DNA from: JASGDC01 sp047606545
GTDB lineage: Bacteria > Actinomycetota > Actinomycetes > Actinomycetales > Micrococcaceae
NCBI GenBank assembly: GCA_047606545.1
Contig: JASGEI010000016.1
Coordinates: 61,027-125,026, forward strand
Reading direction: 5' to 3'
Length of the DNA: 64,000 bases
Made by a program: the position numbers and the translations under genes. The notes beneath the pieces are model-generated. The model was not told where the DNA came from. It made no database searches and worked only from the letters and a program-made list of their open reading frames with translations. Shown piece by piece: positions 17,115 to 26,278 of this stretch (position 1 is the stretch's first letter; each line of letters begins with the position of its first letter).

Positions 17115-18522
17115 TATTTTCACTCCACCATTTCTTTAGATAGTCAGTAGCCTCTACTTTTGATAGAGGTCCCTTATCTAATCTTACCTTTAATAAATAA
17201 TTATACGCCTTACCCAACACTGGACCAGGCCTAATATCAAGAATCTTCATGATTTCATGACCGTTAAGATCTGGGCGCACCGCATCTAATTCTTCTTTTT
17301 CTTTGAGCTCAGTTATTCGGTATTCTAAGTCATCATAAGCATCATTAAGTTTTTGTGCTTTTCGCTTATTTTTCGTAGTTACATCAGCTCGAGTTATGCG
17401 ATGTAAATATTCAAGTAAATCACCAGCATCTGTTACATACCTTCTAACTCCAGCATCAGACCATGCTCCGTCAGCGTAACCGAAAAACCTAAGGTGAAGT
17501 TCTACTAAACGCGACACCTTTTTTGTTGTTTTCTTATCAAAGCGCAACTCGCGCATTCGATTACGAGTTAATTTTGCACCAACTAAATCATGATGATAGA
17601 AACTAACTACCCCGTTCTTTTCAAATTTCCGAGTAGCAGGCTTTCCAATGTCATGCATTAATGCGGCAAAACGTAAAATAAAGTCTGGGGTAGGACAAGA
17701 ACCATTTTCAGCTGTTTCTAGGTCAATTGCTTGCCGCAAAACTGTCATAGTATGAGCATATATATCTTTATGGTGATAACCTTTTTTCATTCCTAATTGT
17801 AGTTCAGCAACTTCCGGTAATACTACTTTCAAAAGCCCAGTCTTACGCATTACTTCAATACCTGCCACTGGATTAGCACCACATATTAGCTTAACTAATT
17901 CATCACGAATACGCTCATTTGAAACAATCTTTAACCTCTCTCGCATCTGTGACATGGCAGTTAAAGTAGTGTCATCTACAATAAATCCTGGCAACTGTGA
18001 AACAAAACGAGCTGCTCGCATTATTCTAAGTGGATCATCGTCAAAAGAAGCTTCCGGATTATCAGGAGTACGCAATATTTTCGCTGCTAAGTCTGCTTTA
18101 CCATTAGTAACATCAATTAATTCACCAGTTGGAAGTTTAATTGCCAATGCATTAACTGTAAAGTCACGGCGTACTAAGTCTTCTTCCAGTTTGGTACCAA
18201 AACTAACTACTGGCTTTCGAGAAGCACTATCGTATTTTTCTGCACGATAAGTAGTAATCTCTATTTGTTCTCCAGCTTTTTCTAAAGCAATTGTGCCGAA
18301 TTCTTTACCAATTTCCCATAAATTATCAGCCCAATTTTTTACTACAGCAATAATGTCATCTGGATAAGCATTGGTCGTAAAATCTAAATCTGGTGCTTTT
18401 CTACCCAACAATAAGTCTCGAACAGGGCCACCCACTAAAGCTAATTCAAAGTTATTAGCAGTGAATAACTCCGCTAATTCGTGGACTATTGGAGGTAGTT
18501 TAGGTAAAAAATCTTTAGGCAT
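17107..18522 (-). CDS. cca: CCA tRNA nucleotidyltransferase
   Basis: About 471 residues. The class II nucleotidyltransferase head has GGPVRDLLLGRKAPDLDFTT (with the DxD metal residues) followed by the FRIA-like DPLRIMRAARF segment. An HD domain follows with HDIGKPATR, as in the PcnB-HD actinobacterial enzymes. It adds or repairs the 3' CCA of tRNAs; several tRNA genes here (tRNA-Ile) do not encode CCA, so it is essential. ATG at 18522 starts MPKDFLPKLPP; the upstream start is less likely. Confidence 0.94.
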   Translation of the reverse strand: MPKDFLPKLPPIVHELAELFTANNFELALVGGPVRDLLLGRKAPDLDFTTNAYPDDIIAVVKNWADNLWEIGKEFGTIALEKAGEQIEITTYRAEKYDSASRKPVVSFGTKLEEDLVRRDFTVNALAIKLPTGELIDVTNGKADLAAKILRTPDNPEASFDDDPLRIMRAARFVSQLPGFIVDDTTLTAMSQMRERLKIVSNERIRDELVKLICGANPVAGIEVMRKTGLLKVVLPEVAELQLGMKKGYHHKDIYAHTMTVLRQAIDLETAENGSCPTPDFILRFAALMHDIGKPATRKFEKNGVVSFYHHDLVGAKLTRNRMRELRFDKKTTKKVSRLVELHLRFFGYADGAWSDAGVRRYVTDAGDLLEYLHRITRADVTTKNKRKAQKLNDAYDDLEYRITELKEKEELDAVRPDLNGHEIMKILDIRPGPVLGKAYNYLLKVRLDKGPLSKVEATDYLKKWWSENNE

Positions 18523-18604
18523 AGCACTTATTAACATAACACTCTTTTAACATAGTTACGCTTAGTTATGCTCAAAATCATTGAAAGTTGCTAAAGTAAT
18601 AAGT

Positions 18605-19093
18605 ATGTCTCGCCCAATTCCACAAGAACCAAAACGGAAACTTACCCCGCCACCCATGGTTAAAGAAGTGTCGGCTGGGGGTCTTGTGGTGGATTTTTCT
18701 ACCGAAGAGGCAATGGTAGCTATAATTTGTCGCACTAATCGCGGGGGCAAAATTGAATGGTGCCTACCTAAAGGGCATGTAGAAAAAAATGAAACTAACG
18801 AAGAAACTGCCGTAAGAGAAGTAGCTGAAGAAACTGGTATCGAAGGTGAGATTCTTGATTATTTAGGTACTGTAAATTATCGTTTCGTAGTCAAAGGCAC
18901 TCGTATTTATAAAACTGTTTACCATTATTTAATGAAAAAAGTTGGTGGTGAACTAACAGTCGAAAATGACCCAGATGCAGAAGCCGATGATGCGCAATGG
19001 GTGCCACTAAAAGATTTACCACAATGGCTATCCTTCGCAAACGAAAGAAAAATATCAAACCTAGCTGCAGAAAAATATGAGAGATTGAAATGA
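18605..19093 (+). CDS. NUDIX hydrolase
   Basis: About 162 residues with a complete NUDIX box (G-x5-E-x7-REVAEETGI) at about residues 63-85. It belongs to the actinobacterial group next to cca and DUF6049 genes. A basic, proline-rich N-terminus precedes the fold. The ATG at 18605 has a TAAAGT -10-like hexamer 7 nt upstream, suggesting a leaderless message; a TTG eight codons upstream is the alternative. It overlaps the next gene by 4 bp. Confidence 0.9.
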   Translation: MSRPIPQEPKRKLTPPPMVKEVSAGGLVVDFSTEEAMVAIICRTNRGGKIEWCLPKGHVEKNETNEETAVREVAEETGIEGEILDYLGTVNYRFVVKGTRIYKTVYHYLMKKVGGELTVENDPDAEADDAQWVPLKDLPQWLSFANERKISNLAAEKYERLK

Positions 19094-21096
19094 AAAAGTT
19101 TCTCACATCTTTTTTAGTTACGTTACTTTCTGGATTTTTACTACTGCCAATACCTAATGCTTTTGCGGCAGATAACACTGCGATTAGCTCAAACTCTGGA
19201 ACTTTCAATATTAAATTAAATGATATTTCACCAGAAATTTTACAACCTGGACAAGATTTAACAGTAAAAGCTACTGTAACTAATGTTTCTGGAGAAACTC
19301 AAAGCGATGTAAATGTAAATTTACGTATCAATCCAAATCTATTAGTAAACCGAGATCAGCTTGATTATTGGGCGCAAGGACACCCTGATGGGTTTTTAAT
19401 CACTAGCAACACCATTAGTAATATTGCACCTGGTCAAAGTACCACTACCACATTAACTACTTCTGAAGCGCAATACCCACAAGAATTTAACTCATGGGGC
19501 ACTAGAGGAATTAGTGTTGATGTAACTCAAGGCAACAGTGAAGACATTAAAGCATTAACAGCTTCATTTATTGTAATAGACACTGCAGACCAATATGAAC
19601 CAATTAATTTAATTCCACTAGCTGCATTAACTTCGCCGCAGCCTAAAGACAGTAGTGGAATGATTGGACCAATTGATAATGATTTAGTAAAAGATTCTCC
19701 CCTTGAAAAAACATTAACAACTATAAAAAATAATCCTATTTCTACAGCAGTTGATCCTGCTTTAGTTGAAGAAGCTTCCAAATCAACTACAGATGATGGA
19801 AAGTCCTGGTATCAAAACTACTTAGCATTAGGCGATAAAGAAGTCATCAATTTACCTGCTTTTGATCCCGATGTAGTAGCAGTAGCTAGAACCAGTGGTA
19901 ACACCCCTTACAAAACTTTTGTAGATACTATTAAAAACGTTGGAACTATTACCCCTAAAGGATTAAATAATATAATTTGGCCTGCGGATGGTGTTATTGA
20001 CCCTAACCTACTGGGTAATATCGCAACTAATAAAGATACTCTTATCCTTGATAGTAATAATTTTAGCTCTAAACCAGGAATAAGTTATACTCCTGATACT
20101 TTGACTTCTTTATATACTCAAAGTGGTACTGCCACAAATGTCTTAGTAGCTGACCATCAACTTTCACAGCTATTCTCTGATATAAATGCAACAAGTAACG
20201 AAACTCAAATTACCCAAAGATTTCTTGCAGAAACTGCAACTATCACTCGAGAACTACCAAACTCCACTCGTAATATTTTATTTACTACAAATAGAAATTG
20301 GAATCCAGATCCTACAAAAGTGCAAAGTGTATTTAGTGCTTTAAAAAAGGCTTCTTGGGTTAAATTTACTAATGTAGCTACTGCCACAGATAACATAGCT
20401 AATGATAACTACGGCACTTTAAGTTATAGTAATGAAAATCGCGCTGCTGAAATTGATTCAGATTTAATCAGTAAAACAGAAAGCACTAAAGAACAATTAT
20501 TAGCTTTTTCTAAAGCTGTTGCAGGATCTTCAAATCTAAATGAAGCAGGTACTACTGCATACGCAGAGGTTGCTTCAGCAAGTTTTCGTAAACAAAAAAA
20601 TAACCAAAAAAACTTTTTTAATGATTGGCAAGAAAACACTAAAAAAATTACTGACAGTATTCAAATAGTTAAAACTAGTAACCTTAATTTGCTAACAGAT
20701 ACTGCTGAAGTTAGGTTTTTAGTAATAAATAATCATAATGAACCAGTTAATTTAAAAATTGATACAAAAACATCTAACACTAAGCTAAAAGCAGCTCCAC
20801 CACCGCATGTTGAAATAGCTGCAAATAGACAAGTTAACTTCACTGTTAAATTAACTGCTGTTGGTACCGGAGATTCTGTATTAACATTGACCCCAGAAAG
20901 TCCTGATGGATCTCCTGTTGCATCACCAACTTCGGTACATGTTTCACTGCATGTTACTTGGGCGACTTGGACCACAAATATAATTTTTGCTTTTGCTGGC
21001 ATACTTATTGTTTTTGGGATATATCGCACTATTAAAAAGAATTCTATTAAACCTAAACCTGATAAAGAAACTGTAATATTAAGTGAAGAATTCTAA
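19090..21096 (+). CDS. Secreted, membrane-anchored DUF6049-type protein
   Basis: A 668-residue protein with a signal peptide (KKFLTSFLVTLLSGFLLLP then an AFA cleavage site), a large extracytoplasmic region, a CARDB-like beta segment near the N-terminus (VTNVSGETQSDV) and one C-terminal transmembrane helix before a short basic tail. Position downstream of the NUDIX gene and upstream of the pseudokinase and trxB matches the actinobacterial DUF6049 family, whose role in the envelope is unknown. Start ATG overlaps the NUDIX stop (ATGA). Confidence 0.85.
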   Translation: MKKFLTSFLVTLLSGFLLLPIPNAFAADNTAISSNSGTFNIKLNDISPEILQPGQDLTVKATVTNVSGETQSDVNVNLRINPNLLVNRDQLDYWAQGHPDGFLITSNTISNIAPGQSTTTTLTTSEAQYPQEFNSWGTRGISVDVTQGNSEDIKALTASFIVIDTADQYEPINLIPLAALTSPQPKDSSGMIGPIDNDLVKDSPLEKTLTTIKNNPISTAVDPALVEEASKSTTDDGKSWYQNYLALGDKEVINLPAFDPDVVAVARTSGNTPYKTFVDTIKNVGTITPKGLNNIIWPADGVIDPNLLGNIATNKDTLILDSNNFSSKPGISYTPDTLTSLYTQSGTATNVLVADHQLSQLFSDINATSNETQITQRFLAETATITRELPNSTRNILFTTNRNWNPDPTKVQSVFSALKKASWVKFTNVATATDNIANDNYGTLSYSNENRAAEIDSDLISKTESTKEQLLAFSKAVAGSSNLNEAGTTAYAEVASASFRKQKNNQKNFFNDWQENTKKITDSIQIVKTSNLNLLTDTAEVRFLVINNHNEPVNLKIDTKTSNTKLKAAPPPHVEIAANRQVNFTVKLTAVGTGDSVLTLTPESPDGSPVASPTSVHVSLHVTWATWTTNIIFAFAGILIVFGIYRTIKKNSIKPKPDKETVILSEEF

Positions 21097-21214
21097 CTTT
21101 AAGTGCATAATCTTAACTTAAGACATCAGAACCTATATAAAGTCTTTTATCAATGTTAAAGTATAGAGTAGTAATTTAGGACAAGTATTGACTTAACGAT
21201 TCGGAAGGATCATA

Positions 21215-23329
21215 GTGGGCGACATTGTGTTGGGAAGTGTACTTGGCGGTCGCTATAAAGTTACTCGTAAAGTAACTAAGACAAGCCAAGGCAATCATGT
21301 TTACGACGGTGAGGATCAAATCCTTAATCGTAATGTCAGTGTCGTACTTTCAACTCCTGCTAGTGCGGGTTCTGTAGCTGAATCAGCCAGAGAAGTTGCT
21401 CTTGGTAATGTGCAATCAGACATTCAAATCATAGATTTAGGTTTAGAAGGCAAGCAAACTTATGTCGTAACAAATCATTCTGCTACTTCAGAGCTACAAA
21501 AAGTACTTCTAAAAACTGAGGAGCCAGTTAAAGCAAATAATACAAAAAAAGATGATTTTGATAGTTTGCTATTCAGTGGCGACAATAATAATCCACAAAC
21601 TGAAAATAGTGCTGTATCCACTGGTGGTAGGAGAAGAAAACCAGTAACTAGCCCTAGCTCCACTTTCAACAATGACGCACAGGTAACACCTGGACGTCGT
21701 AGAAAGCCTGCAGTTACAGCTACGCCAATTCCAAGTGGTGAAGTAACAACACCTAAAGTAAAAACACAAACTCAGGATAAGCAACAAACTAGTGCGGCAA
21801 AGTTACCTGTTAATCAAAATAAAAATATTAAAAACACAGGTAATGTTTCACAAGATAAAAAACGTGGTGGTCTTTCAACTATTACTTCTAGTTTAAAGAA
21901 GATTAAAACTCCTACTAATCTAAAACCGCCAAGTAAAACTGGTGAAAGTACTGCAATTAAACCGCCTACATTAAAGAAGTCTGCGCTAAAGAAGCCTGCA
22001 GTTACAGCTACGCCAATTCCAAGTGGTAAAGTAACAACACCTAAAGTAAAAACACAAACTCAGGATAAGCAACAAACTGGTGCGGCAAAGCCAAAGGCTG
22101 TTGCGACATCTGGTGCAACTTCTCCTTCGGTAACTAAAACTCCGCTACAAAGCAATGCTTCTAAGCCAGAACATAATAAAGTCTCAGGAGTAGGAGCTGC
22201 TGGTGCAAGTGTAGCTGCAACGCAAAGTACTAAAAACTTAAATAAGCCAGTAACTGCACCTAGAAGAAATACTACTAAACCTACTTCAAACACCACTGGA
22301 CTTACTAAAAATAACACGGGTCAAGTTAAACCAAAGCCAAGTGCAAAACCAGCAATTGGCAGTGCTGGATCAAAGAAAGTTTCAGCTGCACCAATTGGAG
22401 CGCCGATTGGAAAGAAAGCACGACCAGCTACAACACGTACCCCAATAGGCAAAGGATCAGTAACTACAAGCAACTTAAATGAAGGTAAAGCAGTTGCAGC
22501 TACTGGGAAAAAATCTTTAACTAAGCCAAAGAGCAAGCCCAAAAAGCCAAAGAAAACCAGAATACGTACTGGACCTACAGTTTTTCAAGTTATTAAAAAC
22601 ATCCGTAACTCAACATTGAATGATTTTAAATCATACCCAATTACGGAAAGCACTCCTCGGATTAAACCTATTAGAGTCGCTACCGTACGCGGTGAACATA
22701 TTTTCGATAATGCTCGTTATGATGAGGAAGAAATCATTGATAAGCCTTCTTCATATGTAATGAAAATTATGGCTGCTGTAGTAGGAGCAAGCTTATTATT
22801 AGGTGGTGCAGGTACTTTTATAATGCACAAACAGCGTGTTGCTAATGGTGCCAATATATCTAAGGGAGCTCCTATTGCCGGTACTCCTATAATTTCTAGT
22901 GCTACCATGCTTGGTGCAAATGGAAATCCTAATTTTGAAAATGCTAGTGCTGCTAATCTACCTAAATCTTACGATTTTGATAGTACTACTTATTGGCAAA
23001 CCCAATCATACTCATCTGCCAACTTTGGTGGACAGGCTAGTAACTTAGCAATTTCATATAAATTACAAAAAAAGGTTGCAGTCTCTAATGTAACGTTACA
23101 GAAGGCAAATTCTAGCGGTGGTAACGTTAATATTTACACTTCTACTACCGGACAATTAGATAAAACTTCAAAGCAAGTAGCATCTAAAAGCTTAAGTGGT
23201 ACTAGTGTTTCTATTGACATAGACTCTGCTCCGACAACACAGTATATTATCCTGAATATTACCTCATTGCCAAAAGCTGGAGATAACTATCAGCTTGCTA
23301 TTTCTAGTACAGCTATTCGTGGTAAGTAG
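21215..23329 (+). CDS. Pseudokinase N-lobe, disordered linker, TM helix and discoidin-like ectodomain
   Basis: A 704-residue protein. Residues 1-90 resemble only the N-lobe of a Ser/Thr kinase (GGRYKVTRKV), but the VAIK-type lysine is replaced and there is no HRD or DFG motif, so it cannot be an active kinase. A 400-residue Pro/Thr/Lys-rich linker follows, containing a 33-codon duplication. A transmembrane helix near residue 525 and a C-terminal F5/8-like beta domain complete it. In related bacteria this gene sits beside murJ and regulates peptidoglycan precursor export; here murJ has moved 24 kb away. GTG start with a GGAAGGA site. Confidence 0.75.
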   Translation: MGDIVLGSVLGGRYKVTRKVTKTSQGNHVYDGEDQILNRNVSVVLSTPASAGSVAESAREVALGNVQSDIQIIDLGLEGKQTYVVTNHSATSELQKVLLKTEEPVKANNTKKDDFDSLLFSGDNNNPQTENSAVSTGGRRRKPVTSPSSTFNNDAQVTPGRRRKPAVTATPIPSGEVTTPKVKTQTQDKQQTSAAKLPVNQNKNIKNTGNVSQDKKRGGLSTITSSLKKIKTPTNLKPPSKTGESTAIKPPTLKKSALKKPAVTATPIPSGKVTTPKVKTQTQDKQQTGAAKPKAVATSGATSPSVTKTPLQSNASKPEHNKVSGVGAAGASVAATQSTKNLNKPVTAPRRNTTKPTSNTTGLTKNNTGQVKPKPSAKPAIGSAGSKKVSAAPIGAPIGKKARPATTRTPIGKGSVTTSNLNEGKAVAATGKKSLTKPKSKPKKPKKTRIRTGPTVFQVIKNIRNSTLNDFKSYPITESTPRIKPIRVATVRGEHIFDNARYDEEEIIDKPSSYVMKIMAAVVGASLLLGGAGTFIMHKQRVANGANISKGAPIAGTPIISSATMLGANGNPNFENASAANLPKSYDFDSTTYWQTQSYSSANFGGQASNLAISYKLQKKVAVSNVTLQKANSSGGNVNIYTSTTGQLDKTSKQVASKSLSGTSVSIDIDSAPTTQYIILNITSLPKAGDNYQLAISSTAIRGK
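21704..21802 (+). repeat. 99-bp internal direct repeat, copy 1
   Basis: Encodes the linker segment from KPAVTATPIPSG onward. It recurs in frame 288 bp downstream with only a few substitutions, implying recent duplication. Confidence 0.9.
21992..22090 (+). repeat. 99-bp internal direct repeat, copy 2
   Basis: Second copy of the repeat at 21704-21802; differences visible at GTGAAG/GTAAAG and ACTAGT/ACTGGT. Confidence 0.9.
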
Positions 23330-23410
23330 TTAGGCTTAAAGTAGTATCTGGAATAATTAAAATATTTCAGTTGTTGTAGTTAATACCTTCATGAAGTAAG
23401 AAAGGCAAAA

Positions 23411-24349
23411 ATGAGCAATACTACTCATCCAGTTGTAATAATTGGTTCTGGACCAGCGGGATATACTGCAGCTATTTATACTTCACGTGCTGCACTTAAA
23501 CCTGTGGTTATTGCAGGATCAGTTACTGCTGGTGGCGAGCTAATGAATACCACGGAAGTAGAAAATTATCCTGGTTTTGCTGAAGGCATCATGGGACCAG
23601 ACCTAATGGATCAAATGCAACAACAAGCTGAAAAATTTGGCACTGAAGTTGTCTATGATGATGTAATTGAGGTTAATCTCAAAGCAACACCTAAAAAAGT
23701 CGTTACCAGTGATGGCACAGAGTACTATGCTGATGCAGTAATTGTTAGCACTGGTTCTGCGTACCGAAAACTTGGAGTTCCTGGTGAAGAAGAACTTTCA
23801 GGACATGGTATTTCTTGGTGTGCCACTTGTGACGGTTTCTTCTTTAAAGAGCAAGATCTTATTGTTGCCGGTGGTGGTGACTCTGCAATGGAAGAGGCGC
23901 TATTTTTAACTAAGTTTGCACGTTCAGTTAAAATTCTAAATCGTACTGAGATTTTACGAGCTTCTAAAGTAATGCAGGATCGCGCTAAAGAAAATGACAA
24001 AATTGAAATTATCTTAAACACTCAGGTAAAAAGCTTTAATGGAAAAGATAAACTTGAGTCTGTTACCGTATTTGACTCAAATACTAAAGAAGAGCGTGAA
24101 ATTGTAGCTACTGGTGCTTTTATTGCTATTGGTGCAGATCCTCGTGTCGAATTATTTGAAAATGAGCTTGAACTAAGTGAAGAAAAAACGATTAAAGTAA
24201 CTGACCGGACTTCAAAAACTAATATTAAAGGAGTTTTTGCTGCTGGAGATGTTATTGATCCAAAATACCGTCAAGCCGTCACTGCCGCTGGATCTGGCTG
24301 TGTCGCAGCCTTGGATGCAGAGCATTACTTAGGGGAATTAGGAGAGTAA
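23411..24349 (+). CDS. trxB: Thioredoxin reductase
   Basis: A 312-residue low-molecular-weight thioredoxin-disulfide reductase. FAD motif GSGPAGYTAAIYTSRA is at the N-terminus, the redox pair CATC is near residue 138, the NADPH motif GGGDSAMEEA follows, and the C-terminal FAD motif GVFAAGDVIDPKYRQAVTAAG closes the fold. AAGAAAGGC ribosome site. trxA follows after 2 bp and is surely co-transcribed. Confidence 0.97.
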   Translation: MSNTTHPVVIIGSGPAGYTAAIYTSRAALKPVVIAGSVTAGGELMNTTEVENYPGFAEGIMGPDLMDQMQQQAEKFGTEVVYDDVIEVNLKATPKKVVTSDGTEYYADAVIVSTGSAYRKLGVPGEEELSGHGISWCATCDGFFFKEQDLIVAGGGDSAMEEALFLTKFARSVKILNRTEILRASKVMQDRAKENDKIEIILNTQVKSFNGKDKLESVTVFDSNTKEEREIVATGAFIAIGADPRVELFENELELSEEKTIKVTDRTSKTNIKGVFAAGDVIDPKYRQAVTAAGSGCVAALDAEHYLGELGE

Positions 24350-24351
24350 TA

Positions 24352-24672
24352 ATGGGAAAATTAATTAATATTGATTCAAATAACTTTGAAAAGTTAGTAG
24401 AAAACGGTAAAGGAAATGCAGTCGTACAGTTTTCAGCTACTTGGTGTGGTCCTTGTCGTCAATTAACACCAATTGTAGAAAAGATGGCTGAAGACCATGA
24501 TGATGTGCAGTTCTTCAAGGTCGATATCGATGAAAGTCCAAATCTTACTGCAAAATTTGGCATTGTATCAGTACCAACACTAATCAGTTTTAAAGATGGT
24601 GAAAAAGCTGACACCATGGTAGGTGCTGGAAATGCTACTACTATTGAGCAAAACCTGGCAAGCGTTTTCTAA
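24352..24672 (+). CDS. trxA: Thioredoxin
   Basis: A 106-residue thioredoxin with active site WCGPC at about residues 32-36 and the cis-proline in VPTLISFKDGE. It is reduced by the TrxB encoded immediately upstream. Confidence 0.97.
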   Translation: MGKLINIDSNNFEKLVENGKGNAVVQFSATWCGPCRQLTPIVEKMAEDHDDVQFFKVDIDESPNLTAKFGIVSVPTLISFKDGEKADTMVGAGNATTIEQNLASVF

Positions 24673-24691
24673 ACAAACTATAAGTTTAACT

Positions 24692-24727
24692 AACGGCAAT
24701 TATCTAATTAGATAATTGCCGTTTTAT
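24692..24727. terminator. Bidirectional terminator between trxA and parB
   Basis: Perfect 32-bp palindrome beginning AACGGCAATTATC, followed by a T-rich tract on the plus strand. It separates the convergent trxA and parB genes. Confidence 0.9.
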
Positions 24728-24737
24728 ATAGGCTAAC

Positions 24738-25607
24738 TTAAAGATTTTCTAAAAGTTCATTTAATTCTGCTTGTGATTTGAACTTAAAAGTTACGCGACC
24801 TTTTTCACCACGCTGAGTAACTGTTACTGGTAAATGATATTTATCCGATAGTTTTTTAGAAAGTTCTTTGTGTTTTTGCACTTGAGTTTGCGGCTTACTA
24901 TGTAATTTTGCAATTTGTTCTTCGAGCTGTCTAACTGACCAGTTTTTCGCAATAGCTGTCTTAGCCAGTTCAATTACCGTTTCCTTATCTTTTATAACAG
25001 CTAAAGCTCTGGCATGCCCCGTACTAATTTCACCTGCTTGCACTAATTTTTGTACTTCAGCAGGAAGATTTAATAAACGAATCATATTAGCAATTTGTGG
25101 ACGAGAACGACCAATTTGCTTTGCTAGCTCTTGTTGCGTAATCCCAAAATCATTAAGCATCTGGTTATATGCTGCAGCTTCTTCAATAGGATTTAGTTGT
25201 GCTCGATGCAGATTTTCCAATAACGCATCTCGCAACATATTTTCATCATCGGTTTTTCTAATGATGGTAGCAATGCTGTCATTACCAGCCAACTTAGCTG
25301 CTCTTAGCCTACGTTCACCCATGATTAGTTCATATTTATCTTTACCAGTACTACGAACCACAATTGGTTGTAGTTGCCCCACTGTTTTAAAAGAATGAAC
25401 TAATTCTTGCATAGCATTATCATCAAAATTAGTACGTGGCTGATTACGGTTAGGCGTAATCGTTTCTATTGGTAATTCAGCAAATCTAGCAGTATCTGAG
25501 GAAACATCACCAAAGAAAATATCAGTAGCTCTCTTATTACTTGAGTTATTAAGTACTGCATCAAAGCCTTTAGCTAACGACTTTTTCTGCTTTGGTCTTT
25601 TGCTCAT
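24738..25607 (-). CDS. parB: Chromosome-partitioning protein ParB
   Basis: A 289-residue ParB. The N-terminal CTP-binding domain contains ENLHRAQLNPIEEA and GERRLRAAKLAG (about residue 100), the middle helix-turn-helix contains QQELAKQIGRSRPQIANMIRLL, and the C-terminal dimerisation part is normal length. A parS-like palindrome lies in its promoter region. The usual neighbour parA is absent: the adjacent gene rsmG instead points the other way. ParA must therefore be encoded elsewhere or be missing. Confidence 0.95.
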   Translation of the reverse strand: MSKRPKQKKSLAKGFDAVLNNSSNKRATDIFFGDVSSDTARFAELPIETITPNRNQPRTNFDDNAMQELVHSFKTVGQLQPIVVRSTGKDKYELIMGERRLRAAKLAGNDSIATIIRKTDDENMLRDALLENLHRAQLNPIEEAAAYNQMLNDFGITQQELAKQIGRSRPQIANMIRLLNLPAEVQKLVQAGEISTGHARALAVIKDKETVIELAKTAIAKNWSVRQLEEQIAKLHSKPQTQVQKHKELSKKLSDKYHLPVTVTQRGEKGRVTFKFKSQAELNELLENL

Positions 25608-25619
25608 TTTTTCCTCTCT

Positions 25620-25635
25620 CGTTTCAAATGAAACT
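25620..25635. promoter_or_regulatory. parS-like palindrome in the parB/rsmG intergenic region
   Basis: GTTTCAAATGAAAC keeps both parS half-sites GTTTCA/TGAAAC but has AA in place of the central CG. It is 13 bp upstream of the parB start, so it could be an autoregulatory site. Confidence 0.45.
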
Positions 25636-25678
25636 ATACATTATTGTAAATCATGCTATAGCGTGTAACCTTAAATGT

Positions 25679-26278
25679 ATGACTCCAAGTACTGCTAAAA
25701 CTATTTTTAAAGATCGGCTACCATTAGCTGAACGTTATGTAAAACATTTAAAAACGACTGGTATTGAATGGGGTTTAATGGGACCCCGTGAAGCTGACAT
25801 CATGTGGGAGCGTCACGTGCTTAACTGTGCGATTGTTAACGAATTAATGGATGCAGACTCCACTGTTATTGATATTGGCAGTGGTGCTGGCTTGCCAGGC
25901 TTAACATTAGCTATCGCACGCCCTGACCTTCAATTAACTTTAGTTGAACCCTTAGAACGCCGTGTACAGTGGTTAAAAATGGTAGTTGCTGACTTAAAAC
26001 TAGATAATGTTAAAGTTTTTAGAAATCGTGCTGAAGATTTAGATATCCAATCTGATTATGTAACTGCAAGAGCAGTAAAAGCTCTAAAAACATTACTGCC
26101 CATGACACTTCGATTATTGAAGCCTCATGGGCAGTTAATAGCAATTAAAGGGCAAAGTGCCCAAAAAGAAATTTACGCAGCAAAAAAGCAGTTAAAAAAC
26201 TATGATGCAGAAATTATTCTGCTGGGTCAGCAGTTACTTCAGACTCCGACGACTGTGGTTCAAGTTCAACATTCTTAG
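25679..26278 (+). CDS. rsmG: 16S rRNA (guanine-527-N7) methyltransferase
   Basis: About 199 residues of the GidB/RsmG family. The SAM motif VIDIGSGAGLPGLTLAI and the segment ERRVQWLKMV are clear; GPREADIMWERHVLNC is the conserved substrate-binding N-terminal motif. The ATG at 25679 begins MTPSTAK; upstream in-frame codons would add an unrelated tail through the parB promoter. The strand is inverted relative to the usual gidB-parA-parB block, and the 3' end overlaps the convergent khpB gene by 65 bp. Confidence 0.92.
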   Translation: MTPSTAKTIFKDRLPLAERYVKHLKTTGIEWGLMGPREADIMWERHVLNCAIVNELMDADSTVIDIGSGAGLPGLTLAIARPDLQLTLVEPLERRVQWLKMVVADLKLDNVKVFRNRAEDLDIQSDYVTARAVKALKTLLPMTLRLLKPHGQLIAIKGQSAQKEIYAAKKQLKNYDAEIILLGQQLLQTPTTVVQVQHS

